Shown: positions 41,101-49,354 of the stretch, one piece after another
Position numbering within the stretch: the first letter of the stretch is position 1
How the letters are laid out: each line of letters begins with the position of its first letter
Assembly (NCBI RefSeq): GCF_000226975.2
Contig: NZ_CP019285.1
Span: 1-64,000, forward strand
Direction of reading: 5' to 3'
Origin: Halobiforma lacisalsi AJ5
GTDB taxonomy: Archaea > Halobacteriota > Halobacteria > Halobacteriales > Natrialbaceae
Length of the DNA: 64,000 nt
Notes under the pieces: model-generated
Told to the model about the DNA's origin: nothing
What the model saw: the letters and a program-made list of their open reading frames with translations, nothing else
The model's database searches: none
Program-made: the position numbers and the translations under genes

Positions 41101-41500
41101 CCTCGTATGCGTCCCCCCAGGAGACCCGTCGCCACTCGCCGTCGACCTTGCGCATCGGGTGTTTCAGTCGCTTGGGCGAGTGTTCGGTCTCGAGGATGCC
41201 CGCCCCCTTCGAACAGAGCGAGCCGTTGTTGATCGGGTTCTCGAACCACGGCTCCTGGCCGACGAAGGAGTTGCCGTCCTTGACCGCTTTGAACCCACAG
41301 CCGACGGCACAGTAGTTACAGATAACCTTCTCGGTCTCGGTGCCGCCCGAAACGCCGTCGTTCGCGTCCGACTCCTGGGTTCCGCCCAGCGCGTGCCCGG
41401 ACGCGCCGCCGCCGAGGAACAGCCCCCCCGCGAGGGCGCTGGCTTTCATGAACGAGCGCCGGTCGAGGTCGATGGTGACCGGATCGTCCTGCACGCTCAT
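38183..41500 (-). CDS. Molybdopterin formate dehydrogenase catalytic (alpha) subunit, Tat-exported
   Basis: Predicted 1105 aa. The Tat signal DRRSFMKASALAGGLFLGG (Arg14-Arg15) shows export folded. The 4Fe-4S motif is Cys61, Cys64, Cys68 and Cys96. Catalytic-site HQARICHSPTVTGL has Cys186 where many formate dehydrogenases have selenocysteine, followed by the His of that family. GQNPAESHPIA and a C-terminal molybdopterin dinucleotide-binding domain (about 960-1090) are present. An acidic insertion of Glu/Asp (about 450-485) is not seen in bacterial relatives. Formate is the most likely substrate, but related oxidoreductases cannot be excluded. It leads the minus-strand operon; a CTATAACA box on that strand lies near 41544-41551. 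Confidence 0.88.
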   Translation of the reverse strand: MSVQDDPVTIDLDRRSFMKASALAGGLFLGGGASGHALGGTQESDANDGVSGGTETEKVICNYCAVGCGFKAVKDGNSFVGQEPWFENPINNGSLCSKGAGILETEHSPKRLKHPMRKVDGEWRRVSWGDAYEEIADTWEETIDEYSRESVMLMGSAHHSNEAAYASRKFAAFMGTNNVDHQARICHSPTVTGLANTWGFGAMTNTINDYRNFDLLIILGQNPAESHPIAMQHILEGQARGGTIVSIDPRYTKTSAHADYFYRLRPGTDVALVFGLLNYVREQGELDDAFLEGRVMGWPDVESELDQYDLETVSDITWIDEGDLAEIGDLIVENSPHIQVEWAMGGTQHNNGTQNIRAYAIFSLATGSAARSGGGLQVMRGHANVQGATDMGVDASILPGYYGVDAPGSWEHWADVWDRSPWTSGSTSFGELYDRFERMPDEMWQGLEVPAQVEEEESDPEDEDGEPETEAEEEGEDSGLDQETALEEPDPRSMMFQKGLTVARWYEAALGQEDRLLESELYQPDPLKMAFFWGHSANSISEMDRMKQAMEELDLLVVVDVFPAVAGTLPDDADVLLLPASSQYEHVRSVTNSHRSVQWSEAVATPAHNSKPDLQIFQELAQYMGFGEHFDWGTGQAVHNGRSSYEDALREINLGVRSIGYQQSPEKLQQHHEYDWAFSTEDLRAQNTGTPVDGDYWSLPWPYWGDDHPGSPIIWTKEADPRDGGHDFRENWGTQAPTPDEWEEMNVDQEYPMQETYDQRGEEGLDLIADSFEAPWWDDQEIEGVPSYPGYATLLPDDLTDPSTQTLPVEMALDEEESVYDAAQAVDEEYGDELEVDPSEYEEYDNPQPDPPTGRGKARAVVWNFLDTVPVHREPVESPRPDLVEEWPANGEQNNFWRLDQNNATVQQRATEAVHTELGSDAESGRTVILTSGRQVEHQGGGAETRNNKYTADRQPHMYAEISPNLAEELDVVGGEDHVVVESADKGTILVKAKVTNRVNDEEIFLPYHWGGVFHGEDQSANWPEGTEPLAIGESANIITPSGFDAETQMQETKSGVVHVQKATQEVVEAHDMAFIDYPQDQNGLGTQKQYDVREWDLYEGGERL

Positions 41501-41589
41501 AACGCGCCCCCGATCGCTACGTCCCGCGTCGTTCGTTCCGGCGTGTTATAGAGACCCATACCTAGCGCCAACGTCCGGACCGAGGGTTA

Positions 41590-41599
41590 TGAATATTCA
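41590..41599. promoter_or_regulatory. 10-bp palindrome between the divergent formate dehydrogenase genes
   Basis: TGAATATTCA is a perfect palindrome about 90 bp upstream of the catalytic-subunit ATG, in the 253-bp AT-rich intergenic region shared with the divergent polyferredoxin gene. It could serve a redox or oxygen-responsive regulator of both operons. Short length makes chance a real alternative. Confidence 0.3.
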
Positions 41600-41753
41600 C
41601 ACGGGAAATGCGTGCAAGGGTCGCAGTAGTAGCGGATTATTTGGAACGTCCTCTGGAATACGCAAAGTAATACGGAATATAAGTTCAACTACGAGTTATT
41701 TTCACGCTCGAGTGACACAACGCTATTACAGTGCCATGGTATAGCGCAACGAG

Positions 41754-43910
41754 ATGAACGTAGGGAGTTTCGTCTGTTCCTGTGCCGACACGTGCGAGGT
41801 CGATCTCGAGGCCGCACGCGAGGGAATCGAGGACGTCGACGTCGCGGCGAGTTCGAGCCTGCTGTGTACCGACGGGTTGCCCGCGATGGAGGAGGTGATC
41901 GACGAGTACGACCTGGACGAGGTGATCGTCACCTGCCCCGAGGAAGGCGTCCAGCGGAAACTCGAGCGCGTCGCGGAGCAGCAGGGCGTCCACCCGGACG
42001 CAGTCTCGTTCGTCGACCAGCGCGAGGGCGCGGGCTGGGTCCACGACGAGGCGGGCGCGACGGCAAAGACTGCGCGCATGATCAACGCCCGCACGGCCGG
42101 CCTCGAGGCCGAGTCGATTCCCCGGACGATCACGAGCGACGCCGGCGACAGCGTCGCGGTCGTCGGCGACCCCGAGACGGCCGCCGCGCTGGCCGACGAC
42201 GCCGACGTGACGCTGATCGCCGACGGCCGCGAGTACGTCGACAGCGGGGCCGACCTCGGGGACGTGACGATCGAACGGGGCCGCGTCGTCGGCGTGGACG
42301 GCCGCTTCGGCGAGTTCACCGTTCGCCTCGAGTCCCGCGTCACCGAGGACTGCATCTCCTGTATGAAGTGCGTCCGCGAGGGGCCCGACGGCGCGGTCAC
42401 CCGCTACCCCGTCGACATCGATCCCGACGCGCCGGGCGGGGCGTGGACCGACGTCTGCCCCACCGACGCCATCGAGATGGACGGCGTCGAACGGGACCTC
42501 GAGTTCGACCAAATCGTCTACCCGGCCGCCGACCGCCGCACGCGGGGCGGCCGCATCGGGTTCTACACCGCGCCCATCGATCCGGCGACGATCTCGGCCG
42601 TGCGAAAGCACCTCGGCGGGATCGAGACACCCGCCCACCTCGACCTCGAGATGGACGTCTGTGCCGCGGGCGACTCGAGCCAGATGGGCTGCAACGAGTG
42701 CGTCGAGGCCTGCCCCCACGACGCCGTCGAGCGGTCCCGGATCGACGAGGTCGAGTTCCACGAGGACGTGTGTCAGAACTGCGGGGCCTGTACCAGTTCC
42801 TGTCCGACCGGGGCGACCCGGCTTCGCGAGCCATCGAACGAGCGCATCGCCCGCGAGGTCGAGGCGCTGTGCCGGCCGACCGACGAGGAGGGCGGCTGGC
42901 TGCTGGGCCGGTCCGAGTCGGACGTCGAGGCCCCGATCGTCGCCTTCGTCTGCTCCGAGGAGGCCGACGACGCCCTCGCCGAGTACGGCCGCCTCTCGGC
43001 CGCGGGGAAGGTCGACGTCGAGTACCCGCCGATCCTCCCGGTGCGCGTGAACTGTACCGACACCGTCGGCGAGGCCCACGCGATGCACGCGCTCGCCTGC
43101 GGGGCCGACGGCGTCGCGATCGTCGGCTGTGGCGGCGACTGCCGACACTCCGGGCCGGAGCCGAAGGCCGACCTCGTCGACGGACTCAACCGGGCGACCC
43201 GGGACCTCGGGATCGGCGAGCGGGTCGCGTTCTTCGCGCCCGACGCGGCCGACCCGGGCGCGTTCGTGGAAGCGATCTCGACGTTTGCCGTCGAACTCGA
43301 GCCCTCGCCGATTCCCGAGGGCGAGCACGAGGCCAGCGGGGAGATCGACACTGATCCCGGCAGGGAGAACCCTCCCTTCGACAGCCACGGCTGGACGTTA
43401 GAGAGCGTGCGGGCGATCCTCGAGCACGTCGACCCCGAGCGCGACGTGATCCGGGGACTGAAGGACTTCGGCCGGATGGCCGTCGACGACGCCTGTACGT
43501 TCACGCCGACGTGTTCGACCATCTGCCCGACCGACGCGATCCGTCGAAACGAGGACGAGGCAGCCCTCGAGTTCAACCACGAACGCTGCGTCAACTGCGG
43601 GCTCTGCGAGGAGGGCTGCGTCGAGGACGCCATCACGATGCACGACGGGCTCCACCTCTCCCTGCTTCCGGAACGCCGCGACGACGAGCCCTGGACGACG
43701 GTCTACGAGGGTTCGATGCGGGAGTGTATCCACTGCGGCGAGCCGTTCGCGAGCGAGGGGACCGCGCAGAAGATCGAGGGCGAGGTCGGGGACGTCGTCG
43801 CCGGGCTCGCACCGACCGCATCGGGCAGCGTCTTCGACTACTGCGACGACTGCCGCGCACAGCTGCTGTACGATCGCGGCGAAGCCGGAGGTGGAGGTGA
43901 GGGCCGATGA
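41754..43910 (+). CDS. HdrA/MvhD-like polyferredoxin
   Basis: Predicted 718 aa. The N-terminus (VGSFVCSCADTCEVDLE, then ASSSLLCTDG) is HdrA-like. A degraded flavin-binding region (VAVVGDPETAAAL, about 143-215) follows, lacking the usual GxGxxG. Next come ferredoxin motifs CISCMKC, GCNECVEACPHDA and CQNCGACTSSCPTGA. An MvhD-type domain (about 393-510) has NCTDTVGEAHAMHAL and VGCGGDCRHSG. A further pair of Fe-S motifs (CSTICPTDA, CVNCGLCEEGC) precedes a C-terminal zinc-ribbon-like CIHCGEP with CDDCR. It is divergent from the formate dehydrogenase operon and overlaps the chaperone gene by 4 nt. Likely a cytoplasmic electron-transfer protein; partners are inferred. Confidence 0.82.
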   Translation: MNVGSFVCSCADTCEVDLEAAREGIEDVDVAASSSLLCTDGLPAMEEVIDEYDLDEVIVTCPEEGVQRKLERVAEQQGVHPDAVSFVDQREGAGWVHDEAGATAKTARMINARTAGLEAESIPRTITSDAGDSVAVVGDPETAAALADDADVTLIADGREYVDSGADLGDVTIERGRVVGVDGRFGEFTVRLESRVTEDCISCMKCVREGPDGAVTRYPVDIDPDAPGGAWTDVCPTDAIEMDGVERDLEFDQIVYPAADRRTRGGRIGFYTAPIDPATISAVRKHLGGIETPAHLDLEMDVCAAGDSSQMGCNECVEACPHDAVERSRIDEVEFHEDVCQNCGACTSSCPTGATRLREPSNERIAREVEALCRPTDEEGGWLLGRSESDVEAPIVAFVCSEEADDALAEYGRLSAAGKVDVEYPPILPVRVNCTDTVGEAHAMHALACGADGVAIVGCGGDCRHSGPEPKADLVDGLNRATRDLGIGERVAFFAPDAADPGAFVEAISTFAVELEPSPIPEGEHEASGEIDTDPGRENPPFDSHGWTLESVRAILEHVDPERDVIRGLKDFGRMAVDDACTFTPTCSTICPTDAIRRNEDEAALEFNHERCVNCGLCEEGCVEDAITMHDGLHLSLLPERRDDEPWTTVYEGSMRECIHCGEPFASEGTAQKIEGEVGDVVAGLAPTASGSVFDYCDDCRAQLLYDRGEAGGGGEGR

Positions 43911-44539
43911 GCGTCGACCAGGAGGCCCTCTACGAGGCGCGGCTCGAACTGGTGAACTTCCTGATCGACGCGTTCGCCGACGTGCCGAGCCGGGAGTTCG
44001 TCGAGACGCTGCTGGACGACGAGATCACCGTTCCGGACGGGAGCGTCGGCGAGCCGCTCGATCGTGGGTTCGAGCGACTCGAGGCGTTCGTGGAGAACAA
44101 CGAGGACCGCGACGTCGAGGCGGTCCGGGACGACCTCGAGCGGGAGTTCACGCGGCTGTTCGTCGGGCCGCGGCCGCCGATCCTCCCCCACGAGACCTAC
44201 TACCGCGAGGACACCGACTTCCGCGGAGCGGGGCTGGCCGAGGTCGAGGCAAGCTACGGCGCCGCCGGCTGGTCCCCGCCGGAGGACTACCCCGAGGAGA
44301 ACGATTACGTCGCCGTAGAGCTGGCCTTCCTCCGGAATCTCGTGCGGCGACAACGCGAGGGCTACGAGGAAACGTTCGGTTACCAGCGGGTCTTCCACGA
44401 GGAACACCTCTCGGAGTGGATCGACGACCTTGCCGACGACGTCCGCGAACGAACCGAGGAACCGTTCTACGAGGCGGTCGCCGACCTACTCGAGGGCTAC
44501 GTCGCGTTCGAGGAGGAGATCGCGATCGGGATGGCCTGA
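43907..44539 (+). CDS. TorD/DmsD-family molybdoenzyme chaperone
   Basis: Predicted 210 aa all-helical acidic protein. The conserved REFTRLFVGPRPPILPHETYYRE segment, here at about 80-102, is the signature of TorD-like chaperones, which bind the Tat signal of a molybdoenzyme until its cofactor is inserted. ENDYVAVELAFLRNLVRRQ and FHEEHLSEWIDDLADDV match the later family helices. Its start overlaps the polyferredoxin stop (ATGA). The probable client is the Tat-signal catalytic subunit encoded divergently. Confidence 0.88.
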   Translation: MSVDQEALYEARLELVNFLIDAFADVPSREFVETLLDDEITVPDGSVGEPLDRGFERLEAFVENNEDRDVEAVRDDLEREFTRLFVGPRPPILPHETYYREDTDFRGAGLAEVEASYGAAGWSPPEDYPEENDYVAVELAFLRNLVRRQREGYEETFGYQRVFHEEHLSEWIDDLADDVRERTEEPFYEAVADLLEGYVAFEEEIAIGMA

Positions 44540-44558
44540 GTTGGGAGTCGCACCCGGA

Positions 44559-44756
44559 CTATCGCTCGGCCGCCGTCTCTTCGGCCTCGTCGTCGGATTC
44601 CTCGTCGTCGACGAACCCGGCGAGTACCTCCTCGGAGAACGAGACCTCGCCGTCGCACTCGCCGTCGTTGACGTAGTGGGGTGCCGTGTGCGTCCAGACC
44701 TTCTTGTTGCGCTTCTCGTCGATGCCGGCGGTCGTCTCCCAGTTCGTGTGACCCAT
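44559..44756 (-). CDS. Small conserved-looking haloarchaeal protein, unknown
   Basis: Predicted 65 aa from ATG 44756 (MGHTNWETTAGIDEKRN). The front half mixes Trp, His, Lys and Arg and could fold. One Cys lies in NDGECDGEV, and the tail is strongly acidic (DDEESDDEAEE). No family, signal or membrane segment is recognised. GC-ending codons and a clean acidic composition support coding. It stands alone, convergent with the TorD-like gene. Confidence 0.6.
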   Translation of the reverse strand: MGHTNWETTAGIDEKRNKKVWTHTAPHYVNDGECDGEVSFSEEVLAGFVDDEESDDEAEETAAER

Positions 44757-44849
44757 GGTGTACGTGTGAGCCGCTCGCACGGAAATAGTTGATCGACGGT
44801 TCGCCCGTATTTCATCGCCGGCGACTGGTTCGACGCCGCTCGAGTGGTG

Positions 44850-45215
44850 CTATCGACCGGGACGGGGGTCGTCCGGCGTCGATTCCGAACCGGTCCCCCC
44901 GTCCTCGAGGAACGCCCGCGCGAACAGGTCGACGTGCATCTCGAGGACGTCCGCGGGGTCGACGCCGTGTGCGTCGGCCTGCCGCTCGAGGAACGCGGCG
45001 AGGTCGTCGCTCGGCTCGTGGCGGATCGTCCCGCCGTCGATGTCGACCTCGAAGGTGACGTCGGTCTCGCCGGCCACGAGGTGTTCGATCTCGAGCAGGG
45101 CCTGTTCGGCCTTGACCTCGAGGGCGTCCTCGACGTCCATGAGGCGGTCGTCGCCCCACTCGGCCGCGGCATCACGGAACCGGTCGCTGACGGAGATGGC
45201 GATCGGAGACGTCAT
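44850..45215 (-). CDS. Uncharacterised haloarchaeal protein
   Basis: Predicted 121 aa acidic soluble protein. It begins TSPIAISVSDRFRDAAAEWGDD, then a helical stretch VEDALEVKAEQALLEIEHLV, a beta-like segment TDVTFEVDIDGGTIRHEPSDD and a helical end with HVDLFARAFLEDGG. I do not recognise the family. ATG 45215 was chosen because the frame upstream has an Arg/Cys-rich composition unlike halophilic proteins. Confidence 0.65.
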   Translation of the reverse strand: MTSPIAISVSDRFRDAAAEWGDDRLMDVEDALEVKAEQALLEIEHLVAGETDVTFEVDIDGGTIRHEPSDDLAAFLERQADAHGVDPADVLEMHVDLFARAFLEDGGTGSESTPDDPRPGR

Positions 45216-45322
45216 CCGGACGCGGCACCTCCGTCCGTCGCACTCGAGCGGCGTGGTTCGTCCCGTAGCGAACAGGAACGGCGAGTCGCCGGTTCGGAGC
45301 GTGGATCGGGGGACATCGAGAA

Positions 45323-45583
45323 TCACTCCTCCGGCGGCCACTCCCCCGGCGCGGGATCCGGCTCGCCGAGTTCGGCGAACGCGACGAGGACGAGCGCCAG
45401 GAACGCGCCCATCACGATCAGGCCCATCAGCCCGCCGAAGCCGTGCTGGCCGACCCAGCTACCGGGCGTGACCCCACGCATCTGGCTGACGATCTGAGCC
45501 CCGACGACGCCGGTCCACACCGCCGCGAACAGGAGGCCGAACGCGACCAGGGGGTTGTGCTCGACTGCGGTTCGAAATCCCAT
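45323..45583 (-). CDS. Small two-helix membrane protein
   Basis: Predicted 86 aa with two hydrophobic helices (NPLVAFGLLFAAVWTGVVGA at about 10-29 and GLMGLIVMGAFLALVLVAFA at about 51-70) and a short acidic tail. The loop SQMRGVTPGSWVGQHGFGG contains Gly-rich turns. ATG 45583 gives MGFRTAVEHNPL; an upstream GTG adds two residues. No family is recognised. Confidence 0.65.
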   Translation of the reverse strand: MGFRTAVEHNPLVAFGLLFAAVWTGVVGAQIVSQMRGVTPGSWVGQHGFGGLMGLIVMGAFLALVLVAFAELGEPDPAPGEWPPEE

Positions 45584-45671
45584 GGGCACCCTTCTCCGAC
45601 CGCCCTGAAAACGGTCGGCGTTACCGTTGCAACCCCGACCGTCTCGAGGGCGACCGGCGACCCGGTACGTA

Positions 45672-46070
45672 TCAGGTGAGGATCTCCGCGGTCTCCGGGG
45701 AGAGTTCGACCGAGACGTCCTGACGCGTCTGATCGGCGATCTGATCGAGGTTCCGCGTCAGTACCTCGAGGATGTCCTCGGGTTCGGGATAGACGAGCAC
45801 GTTGTCGTCGTCGTCCTCCATGACGAGTTGCGTGTCGTTGATCTGGACCTGGTTCTCACCGATGCCCGCGACGTAGACCGACAGCGCCTCCGCGCCGCCG
45901 CTGTCGCCCTCCTCGACCATCGTCACGTACAGGGAATCGATCTCGATCAGGTCCTTGTATTCCCGGATCGTCCGCGCACACTCGACCATGTCCTTGGTCA
46001 CCGCCGTCTTCCGCGGGTTGCCGTGATCCCCCTCGTAGCAGTGCTTGCAGACCCGAAGCTCCATTCGCAT
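45672..46070 (-). CDS. Uncharacterised protein with N-terminal CxxC
   Basis: Predicted 132 aa. The start MRMELRVCKHCYEGDHG has a CxxC that may bind metal with the adjacent His/Cys. The rest is acidic alpha/beta sequence with IEIDSLYVTMVEEGD and LSVYVAGIGENQVQINDTQLV. Function is unknown. ATG 46070 was kept over an internal ATG six bases later because CTTATC on this strand, centred near 46097, sits 27 nt upstream as a TATA-like box. Confidence 0.65.
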   Translation of the reverse strand: MRMELRVCKHCYEGDHGNPRKTAVTKDMVECARTIREYKDLIEIDSLYVTMVEEGDSGGAEALSVYVAGIGENQVQINDTQLVMEDDDDNVLVYPEPEDILEVLTRNLDQIADQTRQDVSVELSPETAEILT

Positions 46071-46207
46071 GTGATCCGCTACCAGAAAACCGCTGATAAG
46101 GGTTCGCCCGGAAGGAGCACCCTATCGGTCCCCGACGGTCCGGACGGATCGCTGCCGTCCCCCTCGATGCCCCGGCAGACCGGAACGGACCGACGCCGCG
46201 AACGCGA

Positions 46208-48082
46208 TCAGAGGTGTTCGTCGAGGAAGTCCGCGATCTCGGAGTAGGCCTTGATGCGGTTCTCGAGTTTCGAGAAGCCGTGGCCCTCGTCCTCGAAGAT
46301 CAATTTGCGGACGGGAACGCCCTGCTCCACTGCCTGCTCGGCGATCTGCTCGGCCTCGCCGACCGGCACCCGGGGGTCGTTCTCGCCGTGGAGAACGAAC
46401 AGCGGGGCCTCGATGTTCTCGACGTTGTTCGTCGGCGAAATCTCCTCCAGGAACTCGCGGTCGTCCTCGAGGCTGCCGTACTCGGCCTCGCGGAGTTCCC
46501 GGCGCCAGTCGCCGGTGTTCTCGAGGAAGGTGACGAAGTTGGCGATGCCGACGACGTCGACGCCGGCCGCCCAGAGGTCCGGATACTCGGTCAGCGCGGC
46601 GAGCACCATGAAGCCGCCGTAGGACCCCCCTTTGGCGGCGATCCGGTCGGGATCGATCGCGGGGTGGTCCCCCAGCCACTCGACGCAGGCCTCGATGTCG
46701 GCGACCGAGTCCATCCGCTTCTCGACGTCGTCGAGGGCGGCGTAGTCGGCGCCGTAGCCCGAGGAGCCGCGAACGTTCGGTTCGAAGTAGGCGTAGCCAC
46801 GGTCGAGGAAGTACTGCTTGACGCTCGAGAACGAGGGCCGGCGCTGGCTCTCGGGGCCGCCGTGGATGTCGACGATGACGGGCGCGCCGTCGCCCCCGTT
46901 CCCAGCGGGGTCGTCCGGAAGCGTGAGGAAGCCGGGCACCTCCAACCCGTCGAAGCTCTCGACGTGGACCAGTTCCGACTCGTCGAAGGTCTCCCGCGGA
47001 ATGCCGGCGGTCGGCGCGTCGGTCCAGCGTTCGGTCTCGCCGGTCTCGATATCGACGACGAAGACGTTCGTGTTGACCGCATCGCCCGTCGTCGACACCG
47101 CGAACCGTTCGGCGTCGGGGTCGAAACTCACGCCGCCGGAGACGCCGCCCGGCAGGTCCGGTTCGGGGAACGTCTCGAACGCGGTCGGGTCGTCGGCATC
47201 GAACTCGCCGACGGTCAACTCGGTGTACCCCTCGACGTTCCGCGAGTAGACGAACCGCCCCGTCTCGTCGTCCAGCGCGATGCCGTCGACGTTCCACCCC
47301 TCGCCCTCGACGACCGTCTCGAGGGTCTTCGTCTCGAGGTCGAGGTAGGCGAGATAGAGCGTGTCCGCGTCGCCGTGGTCCGTAACGAGGTAGATCCCCT
47401 CACCGTCGGGCGCCCAACTGGCGCTCTGATACCGGACGTCGCCGTCGTGGGGCGTGAGGTGCTCGAGTTCCTCCGTCTCGAGGTCGAGCACGTACAGGTC
47501 CTGGTCGAAGTTGGAGTACGCCTGCGAGACCAGCAGCCGGGAGTCGTCGGGGCTCCAGCCTGCAAGCGAGAGCCAGCCGTCGCCCTCGTAAACGAGTCGC
47601 GCGTCAGCGGGAGACGTCTCGTCGCGACCCTGTACGTAGATGTCGAAGACGGACTCGTCACGACGATTGGAGGCGAACGCGAACCGGTCGCCGTCGTGGC
47701 TCCAGCCGCCCCAGCGGTGTTTAGCCTCGGGCTTCGCCGTCAGGTTCTCGATCTCGCCCGTCTCGGCGTCGAGCCGGTAGAGCTGGGCGCGCTCGTTGCC
47801 GCCCTCGTCCATCCCGAAGATCAGTTCCGGCCGCTCGGGCGACCACGAGGCGAACGATACGGCGTCCTCGTAGAACGTCCGCTGCTCGGGCCACTCGCGG
47901 GGCCCCTCGAGCGTCCAGACCTGGGCCGTCCCGGTCGTGTTCATCAGGAACGAGAGCCGATCGCCGTCCGGCCCGAACGACGCGCCGTAGGCGCTGCGAA
48001 CGTTGAGGTAGCGCTCGATGGCGTACGGTCCGGCGGCGTCGCCCTTCGACTCGGAATCGTCGGCGTCGGAACGCGAACTCAT
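46208..48082 (-). CDS. S9-family prolyl oligopeptidase / acylaminoacyl peptidase-like
   Basis: Predicted 624 aa serine peptidase with no signal peptide, so probably cytoplasmic. Residues about 25-370 form repeated beta-propeller blades (WSPERPELIFG, WSHDGDRFAFASN, WSPDDSRLLVS, WAPDGEGIYLV). The C-terminal alpha/beta hydrolase has VIVDIHGGPESQ, the nucleophile Ser487 in KGGSYGGFM, Asp569 in HGENDPRVP and His601 in EDEGHGF, a complete triad. It probably degrades short peptides or removes N-acylated residues. It stands as a single gene. Confidence 0.93.
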   Translation of the reverse strand: MSSRSDADDSESKGDAAGPYAIERYLNVRSAYGASFGPDGDRLSFLMNTTGTAQVWTLEGPREWPEQRTFYEDAVSFASWSPERPELIFGMDEGGNERAQLYRLDAETGEIENLTAKPEAKHRWGGWSHDGDRFAFASNRRDESVFDIYVQGRDETSPADARLVYEGDGWLSLAGWSPDDSRLLVSQAYSNFDQDLYVLDLETEELEHLTPHDGDVRYQSASWAPDGEGIYLVTDHGDADTLYLAYLDLETKTLETVVEGEGWNVDGIALDDETGRFVYSRNVEGYTELTVGEFDADDPTAFETFPEPDLPGGVSGGVSFDPDAERFAVSTTGDAVNTNVFVVDIETGETERWTDAPTAGIPRETFDESELVHVESFDGLEVPGFLTLPDDPAGNGGDGAPVIVDIHGGPESQRRPSFSSVKQYFLDRGYAYFEPNVRGSSGYGADYAALDDVEKRMDSVADIEACVEWLGDHPAIDPDRIAAKGGSYGGFMVLAALTEYPDLWAAGVDVVGIANFVTFLENTGDWRRELREAEYGSLEDDREFLEEISPTNNVENIEAPLFVLHGENDPRVPVGEAEQIAEQAVEQGVPVRKLIFEDEGHGFSKLENRIKAYSEIADFLDEHL

Positions 48083-48316
48083 ACCCGGTCCCTATCGACT
48101 CGAGGAGGTAGTCGTTTGGGTTCCGGCGGTTCGGACCGTTCGCCGTCCGCTCGCCGATAGCGACCGATACGGCAGTGTAACCCGGACCTACGTCCGTCGA
48201 CGGCGATCGGTCTCCGCTGTGGGGCGACGCTACTCGCGTCGGTGGCGAACGGGCTCCGGCGGTCGCCGAGCCATTGCTGTGCTTAACAAAGCCCTCCCGG
48301 GGCACACTCCGGACCG

Positions 48317-49009
48317 ATGGGAAACGCCAACGCAGCCCTGGAAACGCGCGACGTCGCGACGGTGCTGGTGACGGTGGTCGTCGTTCTGGTCGCGTTCGGC
48401 GCGACGGTTGCGGTGGTCGGACCCGAGTTCGCGAGTACCGATCCGACCGCGTCGACGGACGGAGACGTCGAGCAAATCGGCGCAGACGACCCGGCCAGTG
48501 ACGCCGGGTCGTCCGCGACGAATGAGAGCGACTTCGACGACCCCGATTCCGAGAGTGACGACGAAGAGAGCGACGAGGACGCCGACGGAGGTGGCGAGGA
48601 CTCGAGTTCGGACGATGACGTCGACGATGCCGACGCTGACGGCGAGGACACCGAGACACCGTCGGACGACGACGAACGGGACGGTGATGAGGAAGACGAG
48701 AGAGGGGACGAAGCCGATGACGAGGACGAGGACGAAGACGAAGCCGAAGACGAGCAAGAGGACGAGGACGAAGCCGATGACGAGGACGAACAGGAAGAAA
48801 GTGATACTGAGGACGAAGACGAGCGAGAGGACGAGGACGAAGACGAAGATGAAAACGAAAACGACGCCAACACCGTCGACGAAACCGATTCGACGCCCGA
48901 ATCAACCGGGGGAGACGACGGCGACGAGGACGACGGCATAGAGTCCGTCTTCGACGACCTCGATTCCATCGTCGACGACGTCCTCGAGGAGGCCGAACAG
49001 GACGACTAA
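48317..49009 (+). CDS. Membrane-anchored hyper-acidic low-complexity protein
   Basis: Predicted 230 aa. A single hydrophobic helix (VATVLVTVVVVLVAFGATVAV, about 13-33) lies near the N-terminus. From residue 40 the chain is nearly all Asp, Glu and Ser, with long DEDED and EDEDEADDEDE runs, then a small C-terminal helix (SVFDDLDSIVDDVLEEAEQD). The charged part is probably outside the cell if the helix is a signal anchor. A GCTTAAC box lies about 30 nt upstream. Antisense Ser/Arg frames across the repeats are shadows. Function is unknown; a calcium-binding or cell-surface spacer role is conceivable. Confidence 0.72.
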   Translation: MGNANAALETRDVATVLVTVVVVLVAFGATVAVVGPEFASTDPTASTDGDVEQIGADDPASDAGSSATNESDFDDPDSESDDEESDEDADGGGEDSSSDDDVDDADADGEDTETPSDDDERDGDEEDERGDEADDEDEDEDEAEDEQEDEDEADDEDEQEESDTEDEDEREDEDEDEDENENDANTVDETDSTPESTGGDDGDEDDGIESVFDDLDSIVDDVLEEAEQDD

Positions 49010-49354
49010 CTTTCCCACCTCCCGGTCCAGTCGAAATTCCGTCCGTGCTGTCCTCGAAGTAATATCGCATCGATCATCGTTCGCGCTCGCTGCAAGACCT
49101 TCGAGTGACTGTAAGCGAGGTCGCGTCCTCGAGCCGAGGACTCTATCACGGATTTCCAGGCCGTTCGCCGACATGTAACGGTGCTAAACGACGGTCCGTA
49201 TCGTTTCATCGCGTCTAATCCGAACTTGGGAGTGCGCTTTCTTGGAACTTTATTCCTGCCGGATCTATCTGTATAAAATCGTTGTCGGTAGTGTGCTGTC
49301 TGCCGACCATAACAAAGTGAAACTCGACTGTGAATTGTACCGGCGTTCGGTATC
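49010..49354. other. 345-bp intergenic region between the acidic and Lys/Glu-rich genes
   Basis: It contains a 7-bp-arm hairpin, GTCCTCG-AGC-CGAGGAC, at 49125-49141, not followed by a T-run. TATAAAA at 49272-49278 is the best promoter for the downstream gene and would give a leader of about 55 nt. A minus-strand frame crosses the region but starts inside the next gene and has no haloarchaeal protein character. I see no gene here. Confidence 0.55.

Noticed and set aside
45555-45585. GGTTCGAAATCC resembling a tRNA T-loop
   Set aside because: No matching acceptor stem, anticodon arm or CCA-type end is present around it; it is the start region of a small membrane protein gene.
48500-48900. Antisense Ser-rich and sense Arg/Thr-rich frames over the acidic protein gene
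   Set aside because: GAC/GAG repeats leave every frame open. Only the Asp/Glu frame has a membrane helix, a start with a TATA-like box and halophile composition.
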